Shown here: piece after piece, positions 52,501 to 59,953 of the stretch
Layout of the letters: each line of letters opens with the position of its first letter
Position numbering within the stretch: position 1 is the stretch's first letter
Source of the DNA: Sinonovacula constricta
Taxonomy: Eukaryota; Mollusca; Bivalvia; Cardiida; Solecurtidae
Direction: 5' to 3'
Assembly (NCBI GenBank): GCA_007844125.1
Contig: CM017558.1
Location: forward strand, 58,133,051 to 58,197,050
Length of the DNA stretch: 64,000 bases
Position numbers and translations under genes: made by a program
The notes under the pieces: generated by a model
Seen by the model: only the letters and a program-made list of their open reading frames with translations
Database searches by the model: none
Told to the model about the DNA's origin: nothing

Positions 52501-55500
52501 CATTTAAAAAGGGGATTTCATTTGGTTCACTTTAATTGCTTTTATCCATATATGGAGGAATAAATTACTGTAGACCAATTTATGAGTAGAAAATTTGGTG
52601 TTTGATACGGATAAATTGGAAACTCTGTTTCTCTGTTGCAGTATATCCCATAATTCTAAGTTTAAAAGTTGTTTTGGGGTACTGTTGTTGTATTGAGTTT
52701 ATTCTAAGATAAGTACCCATAATATAACGTATATAGAAAATATCCTTATTTAAAAGGAGTTTTTAAAAGTCTTTATTTCAAATGCTTAAAATGTTATTCA
52801 TCTGTTGAGATATTGCAAATATAGAAATACTGTAAGTTATAGCTGAAATATAATTTTACTAGTTTAGAGTATTTTGGATACATGTGTACTTCACACCACT
52901 CAACTGGAATAATTCACTCAACTGGGAAGTCTGTGTGTCATTTAACCTTTAATTGAAGCTGTTTTGAGACAAAGTAAGTCTGGATCTGATGCTTTGTAGT
53001 ACAGCTCTTGGTAAGAATTCCATAGTTCATAGTCTTGACATAAACATGTTTTAACCCAGTTAACCTTACTCTTAGCCAGGTAAGCAAATAGATCAGACTT
53101 ACAACTGTAGAAAAAGCTTCTGCTAGGTCCTCTCTGATCAGAATCTACATTATGTTTTTCAAATTAGTTCATTTTGTTCCTTTTGCTTGAAGTTATTTTA
53201 AGATATCTAGAATTTTAGTATTCAATCTAACAAACATTGCAAGCCATCAATGAACAAGTAATATGAAGTAAGCTGTTATTGGATACAACTATGTGAACGC
53301 AAAAGTGTCCACTAGCAAGTAATTGGTAAGTAGACTATTTTCTATGCTTAGCCAGCCAAGCAATCTTCAATGTGCTTAAGTATATGAATAGGCACACACT
53401 ATATATATTAGACGTAATAGCCTTTTTGTGCGTGAAGAAATCTAAGTATTGCACTAAAACAGTAAGGCATACATGGTGGTTATGTTTCAGGTGTTCTTTG
53501 TGATCCGGCTTCAAACTCAGCAGACTGCGGCTAACCTGCCCCAAATCCACGACCCCGACCCCCACATCAGCTGTGATCTGATGGACGGTCGAGATGCCTT
53601 GCTCACCCTAGCTAGGGACAAACACTACGAATTCTCATCGTTACGACGAGCGAAATATTCCTCTATTGCTCTGTTGTATGAGCTGCATAATCAGGGAAAG
53701 GACAGTTTTGTGTACACCTGCAATACATGCGAGGCCCAGGTTGAGACACGCTGGCACTGTTCTGTCTGCACGGTATGTACCAGACCTATTGTTCTTTTTA
53801 CGTCCATCAGCAAGGTTTCATTTGGATGGTAGTGTTATTTGTTGCAAGTCTCTGCCTTTTTATTTTCATTTTTGGAAGAAATAAATTAGTGGAGATATTG
53901 TAAAGTTCATTTTTGTTGATTTTCTCATCGTTTAACAACCTTCAGAGATATTCACTTTATTCTTGAAATGCTTATTAACTATCAAACAGAGGACCAATTT
54001 CAGAATGTGTGATAACCCCAAAATTAATCTTGTCAAAGTATTTTTTTATTAAAAATATTGATTATCCTGTCTAGCACTGAGAAAAGTCAAACATGCTCTC
54101 TATGAACAGTTTGTTTTTCAATGATCTGTTTTCAGAAAAATTGTGTGTATTGTTTTGGTTTTGTCATTTAGACTGATTAATGTCACTTGATATATAAATT
54201 TTATGAGAATTTTGTATGATGTGATGATTATTTCCTATCTTTTTTAGGACTTTGATCTGTGCAACACGTGCTACCAAAAAGATGGCCACAACCACAAAAT
54301 GGATCGTCTTGGCTTCGACTTGGACGATGGCATGTCCTCAAATGACAAACAGGACCCTCAGGAGAAACGTCGCCAGTCCATTCAGCGGACAATTCAGTCA
54401 TTGGTTCATGCTTGTCAGTGCAGAGACGCAAACTGTCGCTTACCTGCATGCCAGAAAATGAAGCGTGTTGTGGCGCACACCAAAATGTGTCGCAAGAAAT
54501 CAAACACAAACTGTCAGTACTGCAGGCAGTTGATTGCCCTGTGCTGCTACCACACAAAACATTGTACGGAGGGTAAATGTCAAGTGCCATTTTGTCTGCA
54601 GATCAAACATAAGCTGCGTCAACAGCAGTTGCAGCACAGACTTCAGCAGGCCCAGCTGATGCGTCGTCGTATGGCCACAATGCAACGGTCAGCCAATCCA
54701 ACAATGCCAGCTGTTACTGCAGCTCCTCCCCCAACTGCATCAGGTGGAAAACCAGCTGGGGGCCCACCACCAGGTGCAATGCAAGCTGCGCTTGAGGCAC
54801 AGGAAGCTGCACAGCGACAAGCAGGCTCTGGTTTAGGCAAACCTGCCATGAGCACCATGCCTCCACCTAAGGGTCAGATCAAACCACAGGTAGGGCACGT
54901 TGGCGCCATCTCGCAGGCAAGTATACAGCAGCCTCAGCAGCCATGGGGACAGCAAGGCATTCAGCAGAGTGTTCCTCAGTCGATGGCCACCTCCTCGATT
55001 CCTCAAACTCAGCAGCCTGGCATGGCTCAGATGCGCACCATGCAACAGATGCAGTCTCAGCGCATGCCCGTACAGCAGAATCCTCCAGGTATCAACTTGC
55101 CACAAGGGGTGGACCTAAATGCGGCAGGATTAAATGCAGCCAGAAGTCAGATGTTCCAGCGACCGCCTGGTCAGGGAGGATCTGAAGGGGTGGACCAGCT
55201 GATGCGCACACTAAAATCTCCCACATCTCCTCAGCAACAGCAGCAGCTCATTAAGATTTTGAAATCTTATCCTCAGATCATGGCTGCAGTGATTGCCCAG
55301 AGAAACCCTCAAGGTGGTCTCAACCCGCAGCCGATGCAGCCCAGGATGAACCAGCCATTACAGGGGCTTCAGAACATGCAGCAGCAGCCTCAACAACCAC
55401 AGCAGAACCAGAATCCTCAGATGACTGCCCAGCAGGAACTGCTCTGGCAGCAAAGGATGCGCATGCAGCAGCAACAACAGCAGCAGCAGCAGCAACAACA

Positions 55501-56113
55501 GCAGCAGCCACAGATGGGAGGTCAACAGCAAATGGGTCACTTTAACCAGCCACAGCAATTTAATCCTGTGCAGCAACAACGAACCCCGATGGCTCCATAT
55601 GGTCAGCAACAACGATTCCAGGGAGATGGCTTGCCGCAGTACAGCAACCAAAACCATCAGATGATCCAGCAGGTGCAACAACAGAAGGCGCAGCTGCAGC
55701 AACAAATGGTTGGGGGCCAGCCAGTCAGTCCTCAACAGATGCTTTCTCAGCAGCCTGTTAACTCCAACATTATGCAGCAAGTTCGTTCACCCCCATCGTC
55801 ATCCCTCCATCAGACTGTTCGCTCACCCCAACCCACACCATCACCACGACAACAGCTCAATCCGTCACCGCGCCAACCTCAAATGTCACCGCATCATATA
55901 CCACCAAACCAGTCCCCTCATCAGTCGATGCAGGCAGGTGGCGGACCTTCAGACTTTAGTCAAATGAACTCTGATCAGGTGATGCTATCCCAGCTACAAT
56001 CTCACGCATCAATGCCACAAGTGTCAAACTCTGGACTTGACATGGGTCATCCAATTAATCAGGACTCTGAGGTGAATTCAGACCATTTGTCACGATTTGT
56101 TGAAACATTGTAG
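26801..56113 (+). CDS. CREBBP: CREB-binding protein / p300-type histone acetyltransferase, 28 exons
   Basis: Nuclear transcriptional co-activator and lysine acetyltransferase that bridges DNA-bound factors to chromatin. Exons: 26801-26885, 27419-28146, 32340-32492, 34941-35205, 36031-36144, 36790-36987, 37278-37474, 38260-38377, 38828-39002, 39468-39626, 40438-40848, 41106-41339, 42599-42770, 43473-43591, 44170-44340, 44885-45042, 45536-45640, 46433-46480, 46668-46725, 47651-47728, 47925-47992, 48300-48447, 49217-49363, 50215-50494, 51409-51621, 52251-52406, 53491-53772, 54248-56113. All junctions are GT-AG and the phases agree once three single-base excesses (37310-37312, 39567-39569, 46687-46690) are discounted. 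The sum is then 6903 nt, about 2300 residues, against roughly 2400 in vertebrate CBP/p300. Approximate domains: LXXLL 77-81, TAZ1 354-441, KIX 560-641, bromodomain 1003-1110, RING/PHD 1110-1270, HAT 1255-1650, ZZ 1656-1705, TAZ2 1720-1825, NCBD 1997-2035. Family identity is certain; the frame breaks and exon 11 start are not settled. Confidence 0.96.
27419..28146 (+). CDS. CREBBP: CBP exon 2 (N-terminal interaction region, LXXLL)
   Basis: The acceptor TTTTAG precedes an in-frame continuation containing DLPDEL, as in vertebrate CBP. The motif LSQLL (residues 77-81) matches the conserved LXXLL nuclear-receptor-binding motif near the CBP amino terminus. The rest is Ser/Asn/Met-rich and low complexity, so probably disordered. 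The donor is GTAAGA, phase 0. Confidence 0.93.
29884..29985 (+). repeat. Dispersed repeat, family 5
   Basis: CACTTGCCCTATGGGACAAG, ACTTGCCCAAAATC, ACTTGTCCTGGGCTTCAGGC and GCTGGTTACGGCGAAGACTG recur, diverged, at 43795-43895. A shorter relative lies near 29223-29300. In CBP intron 2. Confidence 0.5.
30018..30292 (+). mobile_element. tRNA-derived SINE, family 2
   Basis: tRNA-like head with A box (TAGCTCATGTGGTAGAGCA) and B box (TGTTCAAATCCC). The body includes GGGGCTAAGGGGACAGCATT and CTTGTTGGTGTCAGT, shared with the minus-strand copy near 11.1 kb. It lies in CBP intron 2. Confidence 0.75.
32340..32492 (+). CDS. CREBBP: CBP exon 3
   Basis: A 51-codon Pro/Ser/Asn-rich exon between TTTGCAG and GTAAGT, phase 0 at both ends. 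It has no folded domain. Placement rests on frame continuity and composition. Confidence 0.85.
32512..32705 (+). repeat. Dispersed repeat, family 6
   Basis: G+C-rich insertion at the start of CBP intron 3, containing GAGCATGCCCCCGGGCCCCC and CTAGCAGGGCTTTGTGCC. A fragment with TACATGCCCCGGACCCCGCT lies near 24380. Confidence 0.5.
34941..35205 (+). CDS. CREBBP: CBP exon 4 (first part of TAZ1)
   Basis: A Pro/Gln/Gly-rich start leads into [20 protein letters not shown], the first helix of TAZ1, and then [14 protein letters not shown] with zinc-binding His/Cys. It ends phase 1 at GTAAGT. The acceptor reads TAGCAG, so the first Gln codon may be optional. Confidence 0.96.
36031..36144 (+). CDS. 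CREBBP: CBP exon 5 (end of TAZ1)
   Basis: Encodes [16 protein letters not shown] followed by [12 protein letters not shown], completing the HCCC zinc ligands of TAZ1. TAZ1 binds activators such as HIF-1alpha and CITED2 in vertebrates. Phase 1 at both ends. Confidence 0.96.
36790..36987 (+). CDS. CREBBP: CBP exon 6 (TAZ1-KIX linker)
   Basis: Low-complexity linker that includes [10 protein letters not shown], matching the conserved QRAYAALGL segment of vertebrate CBP between TAZ1 and KIX. This match fixes the frame. The donor GTAATT leaves phase 1, which conflicts with the frame needed in exon 7 (see findings). Confidence 0.9.
37278..37474 (+). CDS. CREBBP: CBP exon 7 (start of KIX), with frame break
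   Basis: The acceptor is TTTGCAG. The 3' part encodes [19 protein letters not shown], the first KIX helix. The incoming phase from exon 6 reads Gly-rich sequence into a TAA at 37331. Dropping one G of the GGG at 37310-37312 restores a continuous frame into KIX. Phase 2 donor GTAAGA. Confidence 0.9.
38260..38377 (+). CDS. CREBBP: CBP exon 8 (KIX)
   Basis: Encodes [18 protein letters not shown] and [16 protein letters not shown], near-identical to the KIX core that binds phosphorylated CREB and Myb in vertebrates. Acceptor TTTCAG, donor GTATGT, phase 0 end. Confidence 0.97.
38828..39002 (+). CDS. CREBBP: CBP exon 9 (end of KIX)
   Basis: [20 protein letters not shown] completes the last KIX helix. 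A Gln/Arg-rich stretch and a disordered linker follow. Donor GTGAGT, phase 1. Confidence 0.96.
39468..39626 (+). CDS. CREBBP: CBP exon 10 (linker), probable frame break
   Basis: Acceptor TTTGTAG, donor GTATGT. The incoming frame starts [16 protein letters not shown], which suits the Pro/Met/Gly-rich CBP linker. After the GGG at 39567-39569 the +1 frame reads [19 protein letters not shown], which looks far more CBP-like than the nominal frame. Discounting one G also gives phase 0, as the strong acceptor of exon 11 needs. Confidence 0.82.
39724..40024 (+). mobile_element. tRNA-derived SINE, family 1
   Basis: Same head, body and tail as the copy at 42251, with more substitutions. The imperfect flanking repeat CCTATACAAATTC (about 39711) / CCTATGCAAAATC (about 40025) is consistent with a target-site duplication. 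It lies in CBP intron 10, sense orientation. Confidence 0.82.
40438..40848 (+). CDS. CREBBP: CBP exon 11 (Gln-rich linker)
   Basis: Follows a strong polypyrimidine/TTTTCAG acceptor. Encodes [14 protein letters not shown] and then a run of 13 Gln, a shorter Gln run, and a Ser/Met-rich tail. A weaker acceptor at 40336 (TTTCAG) would also stay open and would be in phase with unedited exon 10, adding 33 residues of intron-like sequence. The donor is GTAAGG. Confidence 0.85.
41106..41339 (+). CDS. CREBBP: CBP exon 12 (linker, SUMO-type motifs)
   Basis: Acceptor CTGCAG. Thr/Ser/Val-rich linker ending in [13 protein letters not shown], with two overlapping psi-K-x-E sumoylation consensus sites. This resembles the CRD1 repression region of p300, just before the bromodomain. 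Confidence 0.92.
42251..42566 (+). mobile_element. tRNA-derived SINE, family 1, with target-site duplication
   Basis: The head carries a pol III A box (TAGCGCAATTGGTAGAGCG) and a B box (GGTTCGATCTC), followed by a tRNA-unrelated body and a tail ending AATAAACAAACAAAC. A perfect 12-bp duplication, ACTTTAACAATT, flanks it at 42239-42250 and 42567-42578, showing LINE-type insertion and a fairly young copy. It lies in CBP intron 12. Confidence 0.88.
42599..42770 (+). CDS. CREBBP: CBP exon 13 (SUMO-type motif cluster)
   Basis: Begins [13 protein letters not shown] and contains IKSED, three more psi-K-x-E sites. It ends in a Pro/Lys stretch (KPKQKKG) as in vertebrate CBP just before the bromodomain. 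Phase 1 donor GTAAGA. Confidence 0.93.
43186..43395 (+). mobile_element. Dispersed repeat, family 3 (SINE-like)
   Basis: Ends with GGACGTCGCTAATATGACCA and TAATTGTGCCAATAAAA, matching the end of the copy at 48765. Internal text mentions of pol III boxes are weak here. In CBP intron 13. Confidence 0.5.
43473..43591 (+). CDS. CREBBP: CBP exon 14 (bromodomain, helix Z)
   Basis: [20 protein letters not shown] and [10 protein letters not shown] match the start of the CBP bromodomain almost residue for residue. Donor GTAAGA, phase 0. Confidence 0.97.
43795..43895 (+). repeat. Dispersed repeat, family 5
   Basis: Diverged copy of the element at 29884, with ACTTGCCCAAACCG, ACTTGCCCAGGCTTTGGTCA and GGGTTACGATTAAGACTGG. 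In CBP intron 14. Confidence 0.5.
44170..44340 (+). CDS. CREBBP: CBP exon 15 (bromodomain core)
   Basis: Contains [17 protein letters not shown] and [16 protein letters not shown]. The Asn of the VYN motif is the acetyl-lysine-binding residue and is present. The donor GTCATT is weak, but the protein continues exactly at this point in the next exon. Confidence 0.97.
44885..45042 (+). CDS. CREBBP: CBP exon 16 (end of bromodomain, RING first part)
   Basis: [20 protein letters not shown] ends the bromodomain. [19 protein letters not shown] begins the atypical RING. Donor GTAAGT, phase 2. Confidence 0.97.
45536..45640 (+). CDS. CREBBP: CBP exon 17 (RING second part, with insertion)
   Basis: [20 protein letters not shown] matches the RING end. 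Between QNR of exon 16 and YTYCEKCF this gene has about eight extra residues (SSALLSDK) that vertebrate CBP lacks. No in-phase alternative acceptor removes them. Phase 2 both ends. Confidence 0.94.
46433..46480 (+). CDS. CREBBP: CBP exon 18, 48-nt probable cassette exon
   Basis: A 16-codon exon ([15 protein letters not shown]) between a strong TTTTTTCAG acceptor and GTAAGT donor, phase 2 at both ends. The exon 17 to exon 19 join aligns with vertebrate CBP without it, so it may be alternatively skipped. Inferred from splice sites and phase. Confidence 0.6.
46668..46725 (+). CDS. CREBBP: CBP exon 19 (RING-PHD linker), with frame break
   Basis: Reads KVAKEQF and then, one base on, [12 protein letters not shown]. 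Together these match the vertebrate SKDQFEKKKNDTLDPEP linker. The TTTT at 46687-46690 carries one base too many for a continuous frame; as written the first frame meets TGA at 46705. Donor GTAAGT. Confidence 0.9.
46826..47160 (+). repeat. Dispersed repeat, family 4
   Basis: Shares GTGRCCTTACCTGG near its start and a run of aligned blocks (GTGCATTAAGTGTCACT; ATGACATCTGTGTATACTA) with copies at 49845-50140 and about 9452-9660. Non-coding; superfamily not recognised. In CBP intron 19. Confidence 0.55.
47651..47728 (+). CDS. CREBBP: CBP exon 20 (PHD finger)
   Basis: [20 protein letters not shown] gives the Cys-Cys-His-Cys ligands of the PHD finger that packs against the bromodomain and HAT. Donor GTAAGT, phase 2. 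Confidence 0.97.
47925..47992 (+). CDS. CREBBP: CBP exon 21 (end of PHD)
   Basis: [19 protein letters not shown] completes the PHD zinc ligands and enters the basic segment before the HAT domain. Phase 1 donor GTAAGT. Confidence 0.96.
48300..48447 (+). CDS. CREBBP: CBP exon 22 (start of HAT)
   Basis: [20 protein letters not shown] and [18 protein letters not shown] match the first HAT helix and strands of p300/CBP. Phase 2 donor GTAAGT. Confidence 0.97.
48765..48995 (+). mobile_element. Dispersed repeat, family 3 (SINE-like)
   Basis: Head contains a B-box-like GGGTTTAAGTCCCA. The end reads GGATGTCACTATAATGATCA, as in the copy at 43186. In CBP intron 22. Confidence 0.5.
49217..49363 (+). CDS. 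CREBBP: CBP exon 23 (HAT)
   Basis: [20 protein letters not shown] and [13 protein letters not shown] are nearly invariant HAT core sequence. Acceptor CTGCAG, donor GTAAGA, phase 2. Confidence 0.98.
49845..50140 (+). repeat. Dispersed repeat, family 4
   Basis: Diverged copy of the element at 46826-47160, same order of blocks (ATGTGGCCTTACCTGGCTTC; ATGACATGCTTGTGTATAG). In CBP intron 23. Confidence 0.55.
50215..50494 (+). CDS. CREBBP: CBP exon 24 (HAT catalytic core)
   Basis: Contains [44 protein letters not shown] and [14 protein letters not shown]. The Trp of HIWACPP and the Tyr of QEWYKK correspond to p300 W1436 and Y1467, the key active-site residues, so the enzyme is expected to be catalytically competent. 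Phase 0 donor. Confidence 0.98.
51409..51621 (+). CDS. CREBBP: CBP exon 25 (HAT, acidic helix)
   Basis: [20 protein letters not shown] matches the HAT, followed by a Glu/Lys/Ala-rich helix leading into the autoinhibitory loop region. Acceptor AATAG, donor GTGAGT. Confidence 0.97.
52251..52406 (+). CDS. CREBBP: CBP exon 26 (Lys-rich autoinhibitory loop)
   Basis: A dense Lys/Asn run ([17 protein letters not shown]) corresponds to the autoacetylated activation loop of p300. [16 protein letters not shown] then resumes the HAT fold. Phase 0 both ends. Confidence 0.97.
53491..53772 (+). CDS. CREBBP: CBP exon 27 (end of HAT, start of ZZ)
   Basis: [20 protein letters not shown] and [11 protein letters not shown] end the HAT domain. 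[19 protein letters not shown] begins the ZZ zinc finger. Donor GTATGT, phase 0. Confidence 0.98.
54248..56113 (+). CDS. CREBBP: CBP exon 28 (ZZ end, TAZ2, NCBD, Gln-rich tail, stop)
   Basis: One 621-codon open exon. [18 protein letters not shown] ends [40 protein letters not shown] and [20 protein letters not shown] form TAZ2. [20 protein letters not shown] is the NCBD/IBiD that binds p160 co-activators and IRF3 in vertebrates. A run of 14 Gln and a Pro/Ser/Gln-rich tail follow. The end, LSRFVETL, resembles LEKFVEGL of vertebrate CBP. TAG at 56111-56113. Confidence 0.98.
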   Translation, partial: DFDLCNTCYQKDGHNHKMDRLGFDLDDGMSSNDKQDPQEKRRQSIQRTIQSLVHACQCRDANCRLPACQKMKRVVAHTKMCRKKSNTNCQYCRQLIALCCYHTKHCTEGKCQVPFCLQIKHKLRQQQLQHRLQQAQLMRRRMATMQRSANPTMPAVTAAPPPTASGGKPAGGPPPGAMQAALEAQEAAQRQAGSGLGKPAMSTMPPPKGQIKPQVGHVGAISQASIQQPQQPWGQQGIQQSVPQSMATSSIPQTQQPGMAQMRTMQQMQSQRMPVQQNPPGINLPQGVDLNAAGLNAARSQMFQRPPGQGGSEGVDQLMRTLKSPTSPQQQQQLIKILKSYPQIMAAVIAQRNPQGGLNPQPMQPRMNQPLQGLQNMQQQPQQPQQNQNPQMTAQQELLWQQRMRMQQQQQQQQQQQQQQPQMGGQQQMGHFNQPQQFNPVQQQRTPMAPYGQQQRFQGDGLPQYSNQNHQMIQQVQQQKAQLQQQMVGGQPVSPQQMLSQQPVNSNIMQQVRSPPSSSLHQTVRSPQPTPSPRQQLNPSPRQPQMSPHHIPPNQSPHQSMQAGGGPSDFSQMNSDQVMLSQLQSHASMPQVSNSGLDMGHPINQDSEVNSDHLSRFVETL

Positions 56114-58870
56114 CATAAGAAACACTGTAGGTGAGATCAGATTTCAGTGGTGGTGATACAATAGACGCATACTTACAACTGTTGGTGATGAAACATAATA
56201 TGTTCAAAAGGCGGATATGTTTATGTATTTTATGATTTAATTTAAGACTTCAACATTTGCCATTTCAAATGTGAATGTGTAATATATTCATATACATTCT
56301 ATAAATATCAGAGTGTAGAGTGCATCATCCATTGTGTTATTGTCCTGTGTTTTTGTTTTGGAACAAACTGAAAAATAGATGCCAATGTGCAGTGATGAAA
56401 ATGTGGATATTCTGACTAGGAAACGTGGAATAATGAAATGTAAGAATGATAAAGGTGAATAGAGTTTTATTTTACAGACTAATTATTTAACATTTCATTT
56501 GTACAGTTTCAACTGGTCATTAATCATTTATAAATAGATTCATTGCTCATTCATCAACTTAATATTATTATCATAATGACATTACATACATGCCATTTTT
56601 GTCTTTTCCGTGTTTGCAATTCTACATGATGTTTGTGACTTTCTGTTTGCAATGCTGCATTAAGTTGTGGAAAATGCTCGTCCACTTATGTTTCACAGTT
56701 TTGTACAGTTTATAAAAAATGAACGCCAGAGGTTGTTGAAAATGTTGCAATAGTAGATGATTTATAGCCTTGTTAGTATGTGAGTCTAGTTGGTGGTAAC
56801 ATTTTCGAGCTCTCTGGTTCTATCTCTTCAGACGCTTCATTCCTCTCTTGTCTGTTTCTCTCAACTGTGCAATAGGTTACTATTGTTATCTTTATTTCTG
56901 GTCATGTCAGCTGTCAGCAAATGTAGATACTTCTTACTACTGTTGTTTAATTCTTGTGTGTGAAAATACTGTATTTCTTCTTTTCTTGAGAAAATTACAT
57001 TAAAAAAAATTAAAAATACTCTATTCTGTAGTTAAGTTTTCCCACAAGTGCTTCATGTTTTATAAAACTTTAAAATTTATTGACCAAGTATCTAAGACAG
57101 TTTAGCTGATTGGCATACATGCATTACTTGATAAGTTTCAGTTTTTAGACAAACTTTCAACCTGTGATTACTATTCTGGCATTGTGATGAGCATAATGAT
57201 GAAGTCTTCTTGTTGTCTTATAATAAAATAGTCTGCATTTTGCATGAAATAAGAAAGACGTCAGTCAAAAGTCATAAACACGTATAAAATATTTGGCTTA
57301 TTATTACATTTTTAAAAGGTACAGTTCATTTTAAGTACAATTATTGTGTTGGTGCTGTTTGTTCTAGATTGTACTTGGAAGTTTTTGAATTTTTTCTTAA
57401 TGGGACTAAAGATTTCATCCACATTGCACTATCCAGTTCCCTCGCATCTTTATAGTTTATTTTAAATGTGTTGCTTGAGTATATTGTTTTTACATGAGAG
57501 TGAAAATTATTCACACCGTTTCTAAGCCTTCTTAAATGAAAAGACAACAAACCAAATGAACCTAAGATGGGATATATTTGTGAGAATGAGAAACTTTAGC
57601 TGGTCTAAATTATTTAACTTCTTTCTCCATTTGCATTATCATTGTTTGATGGTCAAAATGCCACATGTAAAATGTTAATTTTAAGTTTATTATTTGGATT
57701 TTAATAAAATTAAGACACTTTTTTAATTCGATTTAATAACACAACTTGTTATTCAATGATTAATACGGTAAACTGTGTTTTCAAACAAAAATTTATTGAG
57801 AATTGGGAATAAAATACTCTTGTTCTTATAACTCGTTATCTACCATGACAACTGTTGTATTTTACATACTAATTAACATTTAAACAACATAGTTTCTTTT
57901 TTCATAGAGTATAATAAACATTGCAGAAGATTAGTAGTCTATACAACAGAACTGTTGCTATGGAAACCACTTTTAGGGTTTCTCCAGCCTGTATGTGTAA
58001 CAGGATGGTATTTGGAACTGCATTTATTTTGATTGATAAGTTATTCCCATCGTGAATCTATTTAAATGGAATAAGGAAATAAATACATCGTTAACAAAGT
58101 TCATTTATGTTGAACTTAAAAATTAATTTTCACTGCATAGTTGGAACTTATGTTTCAACATGTTAAAACACTTTCCTTCGCTCAAAGTAGATATTACATA
58201 GAACGTTCTTTTTCTTGGTTATAACAATGAGGAATAAGTCAAGCCAAGTTGTGTACATTGTGTGATATTTTATACTTAGACAGATGATGATGCATGAATT
58301 GTTGTTTGGAGTATCTTTGTTTTATTTATATAGATTTATCCCTTTTCATCTTTCTCAAGAGTGAATCTGAGGACTTTTTTGTTATGAAAACAAAAGTCGT
58401 AACTCTGGCAGCAAAACTTAAATGTGGAATGATTGGCAGTTCAATCTTGTTGCGACAATTCGCCATTGATTAAAATGTGAATCCACTAATCCTAGTGTAA
58501 ATTATGTTTTTCTGTGTATAAATCTAGCTTAAGAAGTCATCTTTGAAGATGAAGATTTTAGTTACCATTATGTAGTTAAGGAGGCTGTGTAAATGTTGCA
58601 TGCCATCTTGTAAAGATTGTCCAACAAGGCTGGCTGATGTGGATATTATCTCCCCACCACCCCCTATTTATATCCATGTGTCGATAACCCGTATCAGGGG
58701 AGGTAATATCGTACAGCAGCCTCAGACATTAGTCATTTAGGCAAACCAAAGTTGTCTCCCTTGGATTTACTCGTTTGTACATTTTTGTATTTTTGTCAAA
58801 GATCACCCGTCAAGAGTGCTCAGTGTCACTTGAGATAATGTAAAATAAAACATTTACATATTACTCGTGT
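56114..58870 (+). other. CBP 3' UTR
   Basis: No ORF of note follows the CBP stop. AATAAA-type signals occur near 57225, 57706 and 57808. The last is at 58844-58849, followed by a GT-rich stretch near 58865, the best candidate for the distal cleavage site. An imperfect hairpin pairs 58637-58650 with 58696-58709. Length is consistent with long UTRs of this gene family, but the exact end is inferred. Confidence 0.55.
58844..58849 (+). terminator. Poly(A) signal AATAAA, probable distal CBP site
   Basis: Canonical hexamer followed about 20 nt later by TCGTGTATTGTGTTTATT, a GU-rich downstream element. It is the last strong signal before clearly intergenic sequence. Confidence 0.5.
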
Positions 58871-59675
58871 ATTGTGTTTATTATACATACCATTAAAGTA
58901 AGAGTGATTAATAAATAAGGTATCCAACAGTTTGCATGCATTAAAAAGACATAACAATATCGAACAACTGCTTTGGGGCGTAATTTTGTATACATCTAAT
59001 AAATAACATTTTTAACACTAACTGAATGGTGAAACAGAAAAAAAAATCACTCAGAGTTTGTATTCCTGCCACCTGAATAAAACAACTATTTCTGCATCGT
59101 GGCTCGGATAGGAAATACCTATTTGCCATGACGAGCGGCGATGTTCGCTTGACTGTTCACACATGTCTAGGACATCAATGAACAGCATCTTGAAGGACAT
59201 TTTCATTTAACAATGATGTTTTATTTTTTTATTTTATTTTTTTTATTTATTTTTTTTTTTTTTTGGTTATTTGAGAAAAGAAATTTTGGCCTAAACTGTC
59301 TGATACAACATTTTAAAGACATTCGGAGGTAATGGGGATTTCGTGTTAGAGGTAAAATTAATATATTTTCTGCCTGATATAAAAGAAAGAAGGTAAAGTA
59401 ACCAGCCTGATCTAAGTTTTCAGCGGTTTTCAGGATATGATTTTAATCAGATTGGCAAAGTAACAGAAAGTCTAACCTGTTCCCAGCATAGTTACGGTTC
59501 GTTACTCTCACATGCTACAGGGATGTGACTTCCGCGGATTTGGGTCGGCCAAGGACCATTTCTGCAATTCGCGTAAATTCGAGGAGAAATTTTTAGGGGG
59601 GGGGGGGGGGTGTAGGGGGAAGCGGTCACCGCGAATCGGTGGAAGTTCCTAAGTTGCGCGACAAGCGACTGACTA
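58871..59675. other. Intergenic between CBP and the LINE
   Basis: No gene recognised. T-rich tract at about 59217-59265 and a pure run of 15 G at 59596-59610. Confidence 0.5.
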
Positions 59676-59677
59676 GA

Positions 59678-59930
59678 TGACAGAATTCCCCCGGGAACAC
59701 CGATTGGCTTAGGCAAAATCACGATTCAACAACCAAATTGAACGATTTGTAACCTGCAATTTCATTGGTTGCTACCCAACTGTTCATCCAATTAGAAAAT
59801 CTGTCTCGGCGGCAACAAGCGAAAGTCGAGAGGACAGAATTTTCCGAGGCAAACCGATTGGAGTAGACAACCAATCTGAACACCTTGGATAATTCCGAGT
59901 ACGGAATTACCCGAGGAGTTCCGATTGGTA
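59678..59930 (+). repeat. Three diverged repeats with a CCAAT/ATTGG cluster
   Basis: Units of the form GAATT-CCCGAGG-CCGATTGG occur at about 59680-59710, 59833-59861 and 59903-59928. ATTGG or CCAAT occurs at about 59704, 59764, 59789, 59856, 59870 and 59923. This is directly upstream of the LINE reading frame and may be its promoter or the older sequence it inserted into. Confidence 0.5.
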
Positions 59931-59953
59931 GACACGATTAAAGAGAGATTGGC

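Larger units (their letters stand above)
26886..54247 (+). other. CBP introns: overall content
   Basis: The 27 introns are A+T-rich and range from about 190 nt (intron 18) to 4.2 kb (intron 2, 28147-32339). Intron 2 carries a SINE and degenerate dispersed repeats. Intron 3 begins with a repeat at 32512. Introns 10 and 12 hold related tRNA-SINEs. Introns 13, 19, 22 and 23 hold other dispersed repeats. I see no nested gene in any of them; short ORFs there look spurious. Intron 5 has a (TA)n run at about 36176-36196. Confidence 0.7.

Noticed and set aside
55320..55780. Minus-strand Leu- and Ala-rich ORFs over CBP exon 28
   Set aside because: Antisense shadows of the CAG/CAA-rich glutamine-coding region.
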